Below, one piece after another: positions 28,099-37,390 of a stretch of DNA of 64,000 bases. The notes under the pieces are model-generated. The model saw nothing but the letters and a program-made list of their open reading frames with translations, had not been told where the DNA came from and ran no database searches. How positions within the stretch are numbered: position 1 is the first letter of the stretch; each line of letters starts with the position of its first letter. The position numbers and the translations under genes are program-made. The DNA comes from Hydractinia symbiolongicarpus. Its lineage: Eukaryota; Cnidaria; Hydrozoa; Anthoathecata; Hydractiniidae. Where the stretch lies: assembly GCF_029227915.1 (NCBI RefSeq), contig NC_079877.1, forward strand, positions 8,306,001 to 8,370,000, written 5' to 3'.

Positions 28099-28595
28099 TT
28101 TTTCCGATATTACTAAGTTGCATCGCTTTCAAGAGTGAAACGATTGACTGTGGGACTTAATTGAACTATTTTGGACTTTGACCTTATAAATGTGATAAAT
28201 GAGCCATTTTGACTACAAGAAGGAACATTCTCCTTATTTTGACATGATTGCTGGAACTCAGTGATTACACTGGGCGCTGCGGTAGCGCTTTATTTAAAAA
28301 TTAAGATAAATGAGTCATTCTTTACTGTGGGACCAATCCTAGCCGTTAGTTCGCGCTGAAGAAATAGAGACAGTGTCAAAAACTACATTTCATTGACTTT
28401 CTAACGGTGTCAATCCGTTTGAGTTACAACGGTTGCGTCACATATTCGTACCAACATGGGTTTAATGATTTTTTCCAATATTACTAAGTTGCATCGCTTT
28501 TAACAGTGAAACGATTGACTGTGGGACTTAATTTAACTGATTTTGAACTGTGACCTTATAAATGTGATATGTGAGACAATTGGACTCCAAGAAAT
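28099..28595 (+). repeat. Left arm of inverted junction
   Basis: The reverse complement of this segment is found at 28712-29208, with paired positions summing to 57307 throughout. Positions 28099-28449 appear identical to the partner; differences begin at 28450 (A against T) and become frequent toward the centre. It contains variants otherwise seen only in the right arm, such as ACATGGGTTTAATGATT and GAACTATTTTGGAC. Confidence 0.9.
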
Positions 28596-28711
28596 AGATT
28601 GGTCCCACAGTAAAAAATGACTTATTTATCTTAATTTTTAAATAAAGCGTTACCACAGCGCCCAGTGCAATCGCTGAGTTCCAGCAATTACGTCAAATTA
28701 AGAAGAAAGTT
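28596..28711. other. Unpaired centre of the inverted junction (satellite orientation switch)
   Basis: At 28595/28596 forward satellite (CCAAGAAATA) joins reversed satellite (GATTGGTCCCACAG). These 116 bases are part of a reversed monomer without a counterpart in the left arm, so they form the spacer of the palindrome. No coding or RNA feature is visible in them. Confidence 0.85.
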
Positions 28712-29208
28712 ATTCCTCGGACACCAATTGGCTCATTTATCACATTTATAAGGTCACAGTCCAAAATCAGTTCAATTAATTCCCACAGTCAATCGTTTCA
28801 CTGTTAAAAGCAATACAACTTAGTAATATTGGAAAAAATCATTAAACCCATGTTGGAACGAATATGTGACGCAACCGTTGTAACTCAAACGGATTGACAC
28901 CGTTAGAAAGTCAATGAAATGTAGTTTTTGACACTGTCTCTATTTCTTCAGCGCGAACTAACGGCTAGGATTGGTCCCACAGTAAAGAATGACTCATTTA
29001 TCTTAATTTTTAAATAAAGCGCTACCGCAGCGCCCAGTGTAATCACTGAGTTCCAGCAATCATGTCAAAATAAGGAGAATGTTCCTTCTTGTAGTCAAAA
29101 TGGCTCATTTATCACATTTATAAGGTCAAAGTCCAAAATAGTTCAATTAAGTCCCACAGTCAATCGTTTCACTCTTGAAAGCGATGCAACTTAGTAATAT
29201 CGGAAAAA
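28712..29208 (-). repeat. Right arm of inverted junction
   Basis: Inverted partner of 28099-28595. The outer 351 bp (28858-29208) appears identical to the left arm; the inner part differs at more than ten positions. Beyond 29208 the two arms differ again, for example TTACTAAATACATG here against ATCGCTAAATACATG expected from the left arm. Confidence 0.9.
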
Positions 29209-30497
29209 AATTACTAAATACATGTTGGTGCGAATGTGTGACACAACCGTGGTAACTCAAACGGATTAACACTGCTAGAAAGTCAATGAAATGGAGACTT
29301 TGAAACTGTCTCTATATCTTCAGCGCTCGCTAACGGCTGGGATTGGTCCCACAGTAGAAATTACTTATTTATCTACATTTTTAAATGAACCGCTACCACA
29401 CGGTCCAGTGTAATCGCTGAGTTCCGGCCATCATGTAAAATTAAGGAGAATGTCATTTCTTGTACTCAAACTGGCTCATTTATCACATTTATAAGGTGAA
29501 AGTCCAAAATCAGTTCAATTAAGTCCCACAGTCAAACGTTTCACTCTTGAAAGCGATGCAACCTAGTAATATCCGAATACTATCGCTAAATACATGTTGG
29601 TACGAATATGTGACGCAACCGTTGTAACTCAAATGGATTTATACCGCTAGAAAGTCAATGAAATGTAGTCTTTGAAACTGTCTCTATTTCTCCAGCGCGC
29701 GATAACGGCTAGGATTGGTCCCACAGTAAAAATGGACTTTTTTATCTTAATTTTTAAATAAAGCGTTACCACAGCGCACAGTGTAATCGCTGAGTTCCAG
29801 CAATCATGTCAAATTAAGAAGAATGTTATTTCTTGTAGTCAAACTGGCTCATTTATCACATTTGTAAGGTCAAAGTCCAAAATCAGTTCAATTAAGTCCC
29901 ACAGTCAAACGTTTCACTGTTGAAAGCGATGCAACCTAGTAATATCCGAATACTATCGCTAAATACATGTTGGTACGAATATGTGACGCAACCGTTGTAA
30001 CTCAAACGGATTGACACCGTTAGAAAGTCAATGAAATGTAGTTTTTGACACTGTCTCTATTTCTTCAGCGCGCGATAACGGCTAGGATTGGTCCCACAGC
30101 AAAAAATGACTTATTTATCTTAATTTTTAAATAATGCTTTACCACAGCGCCCAGTGTAATCGCTGAGTTCTAGCAATCATGTCAAATTAAAGAGAATGTC
30201 ATTTTTTGTAGTCAAAATGACTCATTTATTATATTCATAAGGTCAAAGTCCAAAATCAGTTCAATTAAGTCCCACAGTCAATCGTTTCACTGTTGAAAGC
30301 GATGCAACTTAGTAATATCGGAAAAAAATTACTAAATACATGTTGGTGCGAATGTGTGACACAACCGTTGGAACTCAAACGGATTGACACCGCTAGAAAG
30401 TCAATGAAATGAAGTCTTTGAAACTGTCTCTATTTCTTCAGCGCGCGATAACGGCTAGGATTGGTCCCACAGTAAAAAATGACTTATTTATCTTGTT

Positions 30498-31391
30498 TTG
30501 ATGTATATTCGTGAGGATATAAGTTACCAACGACGGTATGATCTAGAAACTGAAGGAATTGAAGGTATCTGGATGGAAATTCTTATTCCTAACACAAAAT
30601 CAATTTTATTATGTTCAGTATATAAACCCCCTGATAACTCAAAGTACATCGACATAAACTTCGACGCAAAACTTAATGACATGATAACAACCGTTACGGA
30701 TGAAGGTAAAGAATGCTTAATTACCGGTGATCTAAATTGTAACTATTTGAAACCAAACGACCATGTCGATATAAAAGATATTTTTGCTACTAATGGTTTT
30801 AAACAAATGATAAAAGAAGCAACGAGAAGTATTAGTAAAACGTTAATCGATATCTTTTTGACAACAGATTCAACAAAAATATCAAAATCTTTTGTTGATG
30901 CCAACTCCATCAGTGACCACGACCTTGTGGGAATTGTTCGTAAAATGCATGTAAAGAAATACGCTTCTCGTAAATTGTTTACTCGTGATTATTCAAAATT
31001 TAACAAGGATCTTTTTAAGAATGAACTTAGAAATGTGCCGTGGAAAAATTGCTTTGTTGAAGATAATATGAATTCATCATGGAACTTGTTCAAACATTAT
31101 TTGACAATTGTTATCAACAAACATGCACCATTAGTTGAAAGGAAAATTCGAGGTATGCAGAATCCTTGGATGTCGAGAGATATTAAAACGAAAATAAACA
31201 CTCGTGATTATTATCTCCGTTGTGCAAAACGTACAAATAGTGAAAATGACTGGTCAAGTTACAGAAGAGTGCGAAATCTCGTGTCGTATCTCATTCGACA
31301 AGCAAAAGCAAAACATATCCGCTCACTTTTTCGGGAGAACGGTACCAGCCCGAAATACTTCTGGAAGCAAATCAAAAGTCGTATCCTGTAA
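30498..31391 (+). pseudogene. LINE endonuclease domain fragment (N-terminus missing)
   Basis: A 297-codon open frame. It would be the C-terminal half of the apurinic-like endonuclease that nicks target DNA for target-primed reverse transcription. Visible motifs: VYKPP at about residues 41-45, the GDLN motif at 77-80, TLIDIFLT at about 115-122 and the catalytic-type SDHD at 139-142. The N-terminal metal-binding Asn and Glu motifs are absent, so it cannot be active. The first codon is TTG within a truncated domain and not a real start. The frame ends early because about one base is missing near 31380-31382. After KYFWKQIKS the sequence continues in the next frame as YPVKNNES, which joins naturally to the downstream piece. 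Confidence 0.88.
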
Positions 31392-31975
31392 AAAACAATG
31401 AAAGTGCATCTAGATCATTTAAAATTGGAAATGAAACTATCACAGATAAGAAGCTAATAGCTGATGGATTCTGCCACTTTTTTGCAACAGTAGGATCTAC
31501 ACTTGTAAATTCCATCCCATCTATCACGAATTTAACATGGTTGCCATTTAATGGATCCTTTTATCTAACTAACGTCAATCCACAACATTTATCATTCAAG
31601 TTCCAACATGTTGAAATTTCAGAGTCGAGCAAAGTGTTGAAAGAAATTAATTCATCAAAAGCTTCCGGTATTGACGATCTCCCAGCTTTACTTATAAAGG
31701 ATGCAGCTGAGGAACTAGCAGCACCGCTATCATTTTTGATTAATCACAGTTTCAAATCTGGCATTTTTCCAACGATCGAAAAGACTGCCAAAGTAACACC
31801 TATATACAAGTCAGAAGCAAAACATTTGTTCTCAAATTATCGTCCAATATCCGTCCTCAACGTGATATCGAAATTAGTTGAAAAAATTGCCTCTGATCAA
31901 CTATCACAGTACTTTGAATCGAACGGCCTCTTCAGTCCTTATCAATATGGCTTCCGTAAGAAAAGATCCACATAG
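31382..31975 (+). pseudogene. LINE linker and N-terminal reverse transcriptase, ended by in-frame stop
   Basis: Frame-shifted continuation of the same polyprotein. It covers the linker between endonuclease and reverse transcriptase, then the N-terminal finger motifs of a non-LTR reverse transcriptase. Visible are SSKASGIDDLPALLIK (the usual K-S-G-D motif), AKVTPIYKS, NYRPISVLNVISKLVEKI and YQYGFRKKRST. A TAG at 31973-31975 interrupts the frame right after RST, where this family typically has a Gln or similar residue before HAV; CAG to TAG is the simplest explanation. There is no independent start codon, since the first in-frame TTG at 31541 is internal. Confidence 0.9.
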
Positions 31976-33094
31976 CACGCTGTTACCAACCTAGTCAACC
32001 ATATACGTAATAACATGGACAAAGGAAACAAGACTGGAGTACTTTATATGGACTTTTCTAAAGCATTTGACACCGTACACCATTCATGTTTACTTCACAA
32101 ATTACCATACTGCGGTATAACAGAGAATGAGCTATCATGGATAAGTGACTATTTATTCAATAGATCCCAATTAGTAAATTTTGAAGGTACCAGTTCTAGA
32201 ACGGAGAGTATAACTCATGGTGTTCCACAGGGATCCATTCTTGGTCCTCTTTTGTTCATCATTCTTCTGAATGATTTGCATTTTCGATTAAAGAACTGCT
32301 CTATTTTGAAATACGCTGATGACACAGTGTTGTACTACTCTCATAAAAACGAACGTCACATTGTATCCGTTATTAACAAAGAAGCTGATGTTGTACAATC
32401 CTGGATTAGAGATAATTGTCTTATTCTCAACATGAAAGAAGGAAAAACCGAATTTGTTATGTATAGAAATAGATTGTCAAATGTGGATGATTGTAATGTT
32501 GAAATTTTATCTACTACCATCAGCCAGTCTGATACTTACGAATATCTTGGTATAACGTTAGATTCTCATCTGAACCTGAACGAACACTACAGCAAGGTGT
32601 ATAAGAAGATTTGCTCTCGTATATACTTATTGAAGAAATTACGACATCAGATTTCTCCTGTGGTAGCTAATTCCATATATAACGCGTTGATCAAACCAAT
32701 ATTTCACTACTGTTATCCTGTATATTGTAACCAAAGTAATTCTTGGAAAATGAAATTTGAAGGACTTCATAATCATGCTAACACTATCATTCATAATACT
32801 GGAGAACATTCGATTTCTATTGAAAACGAACGTAAAAGAAAAGCTGTCACAGATGTTTTCAAGATTCTCCATAAAATTGATAACGTTAGCAATATTCAAT
32901 ACGAGCTGGTGAATCATAATATCAACACGAGAGGCAACAAGTCGCAGATAAGATTACCAAAAGTTAGAACAGAAGCTGGCCGAAAGACTACGAGCTACTA
33001 TGGTGCACAATTGTTCAATACACTGAACTTGGATGTACGAAATGAAAAATCTTTTGTCAATTTTAAACGGTATATTTCTAAGCACGAATGGTAA
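31976..33094 (+). pseudogene. LINE reverse transcriptase, palm to C-terminus
   Basis: Same frame as the piece before the TAG. Counting from the ATG at 32015 (359 codons), motif A is YMDFSKAFDTVHH at residues 11-23 with Asp13, motif B is HGVPQGSILGPLLF at 68-81, and motif C is YADD at 100-103. A later EYLGITLDS motif also fits non-LTR reverse transcriptases. The catalytic Asp residues are all present, so the domain is well preserved; the element is broken by the upstream stop, frameshift and 5' truncation. The frame ends at TAA after KRYISKHEW. No RNase H or zinc-knuckle region follows. Confidence 0.93.
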
Positions 33095-33633
33095 TATATA
33101 TTCATATGTGACTTATGTATTGTGCCTAGCCAATCATGATTTTCCTGGTAGTCTTTCTTTCATAACTTCAATCGGTGTTTCTATCACTTCTCACGCCTCT
33201 TTTGAAACAGTATCATTGTGTATGATGAATATCTGAACTTGTGCTTTCTTAGTAGTCTGTCATAGCATTTCACCTCAGTTGGTGTTTTAACAATTCTGAT
33301 GCCTCTTTTTGACTCAGTGTCTGAAAATTTTATTTTAATAACTTATTTATTTACTTGATTATTTGACACATTTTAATATATATAGTCACACATTCACACT
33401 TACGATCAACTATGCAATTCTCCCTCACAGTGACTTATCCTGATACGTGCCTACTTGCTTACTCATCACTCGTCTTTATCCAAGAGTGCTGCACTTACTA
33501 ACTATGCCTCTTCGAAACAAAATTTTTATAGTATTTTTAGCTTTTACTTTCATTTATTTTTGTACAGGTCCTGCATTGATACCAGATATGTATATATTCT
33601 GACGTAGTCAACCTGTGTAAATATGAATAATAA
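33095..33633 (+). other. LINE 3' untranslated region
   Basis: AT-rich, non-coding, about 540 bp from the stop codon to the satellite. No long poly(A) tract; the terminus is a short AAT-rich run (ATGAATAATAA). In target-primed systems this end would be recognised by the reverse transcriptase, which is family knowledge and not shown here. Confidence 0.75.
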
Positions 33634-35167
33634 TTAATTTTTAAATAAAGCGTTACCACAGCGCCCAGTGTAATCGCTGAGTTCCAGCAATCACGTCAAA
33701 TTAAGAAGAAAGTTATTCCTTGGAGACCAATTGGCTCATTTATCACATTTATAAGGTCACAGTCCAAAATCAGTTCAATTAATTCCCACAGTCAATCGTT
33801 TCACTGTTAAAAGCAATACAACTTAGTAATATTGGAAAAAATCATTAAACCCATGTTGGTACGAATATGTGACGCAACCGTTGTAACTCAAACGGATTGA
33901 CACCGTTAGAAAGTCAATGAAATGTAGTTTTTGACACTGTCTCTATTTCTTCAGCGCGAACTAACGGCTAGGATTGGTCCCACAGTAAAAAATGACTTAT
34001 TTATCTTAATTTTTAAATAAAGCGCTACCGCAGCGCCCAGTGTAATCACTGAGTTCCAGCAATCATGTCAAATTAAGAAGAATGTTACTTCTTGTAGTCA
34101 AAATGGCTCATTTATCACACTTATGAGGTCACAGTCCAAAGTAGTTCAATTAAGTCCCACAGTCAATCGTTTCACTGTTAGAAGCGATGCAACCTAGTAA
34201 TATTAGAAAAATATCGCTAAATACATGTTGGTACGAATATGTAAACCAACCGTTGTAACTCAAACGGATTGACACCGTTAGAAAGTCAAAGAAATGCACT
34301 TTTTGAAGCTGTCTCTATTTCTTCAGCGCGAACTAACGGCTAGGATTGGTCTCACAGTAAAAATTGACTTATTCATCTTATTTTTTAAATAAAGCGCTAC
34401 CAAAGCGCCCAGTGTAATCGCTGAGTTCCAGCAATCATGTCAAATTAAGAAGAATGTTATTCCTTTGAGACCAATTGCCTCATTTATCACATTTATAAGG
34501 TCACAGTTCAAAATCTGTTCAAATAATTCCAACAGTCAATCGTTTCACTGTTAGAACGATGCAACCTAGTAATATCTGAAAAATATCGCTAAATACATGT
34601 TGGTACGAATATGTGACCAAACCGTTTTAACTCAAACGGATTGACACAGTTAGAAAGTCAATGAAATGTACTTTTTGAAGCTGTCTCTATTTCTTCAGCG
34701 CAAACTGCCGGCTAGGATTGGTCCCACAGTAAAAAATGACTTATTCATCTTAATTTTTAAATAAAGCGCTACCAAATCGCCCAGTGTAATCGCTGAGTTC
34801 CAGCAGTCTTGTCAAATTAAGAAGAATGTTATTTCTTGTAGTTAAACTGACTCATTTATCACATTTAAAAGGTCAAAGTCCAAAATCAGTTCAATTAAGT
34901 CCCACAGTCAAACGTTTCACTGTTAAAAGCGATGCAACCTAGTAATATCCGAATACTATCGCTAAATACATGTTGGTACGAATATGCGACGCAACCCTTG
35001 TAACTCAAATGGATTGACACCGTTAGAAAATCAATGAAATGTAGTTTTTGAAACTGTCTCTATTTCTTCAGCGCGCGATAACGGCTAGGATTGGTCCCAC
35101 AGTAAAAAATGACTTATTTATTTAATTTTTAAATAAAGCGTTACCACAGCGCCCAGTGTAATCGCAA
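33634..35167 (-). repeat. Satellite array, right arm, between LINE copies
   Basis: Four reversed monomers. The first begins with TTAATTTTTAAATAAAGCGT, the natural continuation of the satellite interrupted at 30494. It carries the CATTAAACCCATGTTGG variant also seen in the junction arms. The last monomer is cut at AATCGC (35165), with a 2-base AA before LINE sequence resumes. Confidence 0.93.
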
Positions 35168-35168
35168 T

Positions 35169-35732
35169 AGATCATTTAAAATTGGAAATGAAACTATCAC
35201 AGATAAGAAGCTAATAGCTGATGGATTCTGCCACTTTTTTGCAACAGTAGGATCTACACTTGTAAATTCCATCCTATCTATCACGAATTTAACATGGTTG
35301 CCATTTAATGGATCCTTTTATCTAACTAACGTCAATCCACAACATTTATCATTCAAGTTCCAACATGTTGAAATTTCAGAGTCGAGCAAAGTGTTGAAAG
35401 AAATTAATTCATCAAAAGCTTCCGGTATTGACGATCTCCCAGCTTTACTTATAAAGGATGCAGCTGAGGAACTAGCAGCACCGCTATCATTTTTGATTAA
35501 TCACAGTTTCAAATCTGGCATTTTTCCAACGATCGAAAAGACTGCCAAAGTAACACCTATATACAAGTCAGAAGCAAAACATTTGTTCTCAAATTATCGT
35601 CCAATATCCGTCCTCAACGTGATATCGAAATTAGTTGAAAAAATTGCCTCTGATCAACTATCACAGTACTTTGAATCGAACGGCCTCTTCAGTCCTTATC
35701 AATATGGCTTCCGTAAGAAAAGATCCACATAG
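35169..35732 (+). pseudogene. LINE linker/N-terminal reverse transcriptase, copy 2
   Basis: Same reading frame and same product as 31412-31975, including the TAG now at 35730-35732. The one substitution (35275, C to T) changes a proline codon CCA... context by at most one residue and lies before the reverse transcriptase motifs. The upstream endonuclease is wholly missing here. Confidence 0.9.
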
Positions 35733-36851
35733 CACGCTGTTACCAACCTAGTCAACCATATACGTAATAACATGGACAAAGGAAACAAGACTGGAGTACT
35801 TTATATGGACTTTTCTAAAGCATTTGACACCGTACACCATTCATGTTTACTTCACAAATTACCATACTGCGGTATAACAGAGAATGAGCTATCATGGATA
35901 AGTGACTATTTATTCAATAGATCCCAATTAGTAAATTTTGAAGGTACCAGTTCTAGAACGGAGAGTATAACTCATGGTGTTCCACAGGGATCCATTCTTG
36001 GTCCTCTTTTGTTCATCATTCTTCTGAATGATTTGCATTTTCGATTAAAGAACTGCTCTATTTTGAAATACGCTGATGACACAGTGTTGTACTACTCTCA
36101 TAAAAACGAACGTCACATTGTATCCGTTATTAACAAAGAAGCTGATGTTGTACAATCCTGGATTAGAGATAATTGTCTTATTCTCAACATGAAAGAAGGA
36201 AAAACCGAATTTGTTATGTATAGAAATAGATTGTCAAATGTGGATGATTGTAATGTTGAAATTTTATCTACTACCATCAGCCAGTCTGATACTTACGAAT
36301 ATCTTGGTATAACGTTAGATTCTCATCTGAACCTGAACGAACACTACAGCAAGGTGTATAAGAAGATTTGCTCTCGTATATACTTATTGAAGAAATTACG
36401 ACATCAGATTTCTCCTGTGGTAGCTAATTCCATATATAACGCGTTGATCAAACCAATATTTCACTACTGTTATCCTGTATATTGTAACCAAAGTAATTCT
36501 TGGAAAATGAAATTTGAAGGACTTCATAATCATGCTAACACTATCATTCATAATACTGGAGAACATTCGATTTCTATTGAAAACGAACGTAAAAGAAAAG
36601 CTGTCACAGATGTTTTCAAGATTCTCCATAAAATTGATAACGTTAGCAATATTCAATACGAGCTGGTGAATCATAATATCAACACGAGAGGCAACAAGTC
36701 GCAGATAAGATTACCAAAAGTTAGAACAGAAGCTGGCCGAAAGACTACGAGCTACTATGGTGCACAATTGTTCAATACACTGAACTTGGATGTACGAAAT
36801 GAAAAATCTTTTGTCAATTTTAAACGGTATATTTCTAAGCACGAATGGTAA
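35733..36851 (+). pseudogene. LINE reverse transcriptase, copy 2
   Basis: The conceptual protein from the ATG at 35772 (359 codons) is identical to that of copy 1, with motif A Asp13, the PQG loop and YADD at 100-103 intact. Lacking its own promoter, start region and endonuclease, it is a dead passenger of the duplication. Confidence 0.92.
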
Positions 36852-37390
36852 TATATATTCATATGTGACTTATGTATTGTGCCTAGCCAATCATGATTTT
36901 CCTGGTAGTCTTTCTTTCATAACTTCAATCGGTGTTTCTATCACTTCTCACGCCTCTTTTGAAACAGTATCATTGTGTATGATGAATATCTGAACTTGTG
37001 CTTTCTTAGTAGTCTGTCATAGCATTTCACCTCAGTTGGTGTTTTAACAATTCTGATGCCTCTTTTTGACTCAGTGTCTGAAAATTTTATTTTAATAACT
37101 TATTTATTTACTTGATTATTTGACACATTTTAATATATATAGTCACACATTCACACTTACGATCAACTATGCAATTCTCCCTCACAGTGACTTATCCTGA
37201 TACGTGCCTACTTGCTTACTCATCACTCGTCTTTATCCAAGAGTGCTGCACTTACTAACTATGCCTCTTCGAAACAAAATTTTTATAGTATTTTTAGCTT
37301 TTACTTTCATTTATTTTTGTACAGGTCCTGCATTGATACCAGATATGTATATATTCTGACGTAGTCAACCTGTGTAAATATGAATAATAA
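36852..37390 (+). other. LINE 3' untranslated region, copy 2
   Basis: Same sequence as 33095-33633 as far as I compared, followed by the same satellite junction. Confidence 0.75.

Larger units (their letters stand above)
1..28595 (+). repeat. Satellite array, left arm (about 373-bp monomer, forward orientation)
   Basis: About 76-77 head-to-tail monomers. Landmarks recur every 370-375 bp: GGGACCAATCCTAG, then GTTTGAGTTACAACGGTTG, then TAGGTTGCATCGCTTTTAAC, then GACTGTGGGACTTAATTGAA, then CTTAATTTGACATGATTGC, then GGTAGCGCTTCATTTAAAAA. Monomers fall into several sub-types. One carries CGCGCTGATCAAACAGCGAC, another CACATGTATTTGGGGATGTC, another CAACTTGTATTTAGCCATAG. The order of sub-types defines the higher-order repeats listed separately. 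Monomers at about 16.5-28.6 kb differ more from one another than those at 4-16 kb. There is no coding content: the small open frames recur at multiples of the monomer length. Chromosomal role (centromeric or pericentromeric) is inferred only. Confidence 0.97.
28596..30494 (-). repeat. Satellite array, right arm, first part (reverse orientation)
   Basis: About five monomers of the same family read on the minus strand. Landmarks appear as their complements: AGGATTGGTCCCACAG, CAACCGTTGTAACTCAAAC, GTTAAAAGCGATGCAACCTA. A trimer-like spacing of about 1121 bp links TTACTAAATACATGTTGGTG at about 29210 and 30330. The stretch ends where the retrotransposon begins, inside TTATCTTAATTTTTAAAT. Confidence 0.95.
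30495..33633 (+). mobile_element. 5'-truncated non-LTR retrotransposon (CR1/L2-like LINE), copy 1
   Basis: About 3139 bp of non-satellite sequence interrupts the reversed array. In order it encodes the C-terminal part of an apurinic-like endonuclease, a linker, a reverse transcriptase, then about 540 bp of AT-rich 3' sequence ending in TGAATAATAA. The 5' end is cut inside the endonuclease, since the first codons read VLMYIRED, part of a conserved strand. Upstream satellite stops at TTATCTT and downstream satellite resumes at TTAATTTTTAAAT, so at most TT is duplicated at the target. There is no long poly(A) tail. The reverse transcriptase motifs and the short-repeat 3' end favour the CR1/L2 group; clade assignment is moderate. 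Confidence 0.9.
31411..35165. repeat. Segmental tandem duplication across LINE and satellite, copy 1
   Basis: The segment holds LINE sequence from 31411 to 33633 and four reversed satellite monomers from 33634 to 35165. It repeats at an offset of exactly 3757 bp. I found only one difference in the LINE part (C at 31518, T at 35275) and none in the satellite stretches I compared. Confidence 0.93.
35168..37390 (+). mobile_element. LINE copy 2 (3' fragment, created by segmental duplication)
   Basis: Identical to 31411-33633 apart from one visible substitution. It starts abruptly at TAGATCATTTAAAATTGG in the linker region and ends with the same 3' end and satellite junction. The shared downstream satellite shows that it arose by DNA duplication and not by a new retrotransposition. 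Confidence 0.93.

Noticed and set aside
28596-28711. Hairpin RNA gene or replication origin at the palindrome centre
   Set aside because: The centre is ordinary satellite sequence and the unpaired part is long; nothing points to a transcript or an origin.
32639-32917. 92-codon antisense frame in the reverse transcriptase (also at 36396), and the 67-codon frame at 33033 (also 36790)
   Set aside because: Shadows of the LINE reverse transcriptase or its 3' region in other frames or strand.
35168-37390. Second independent LINE insertion
   Set aside because: The 3' satellite flank is the same as in copy 1 for more than 1.5 kb, and the 5' break lies inside the element, so it is a DNA duplication.
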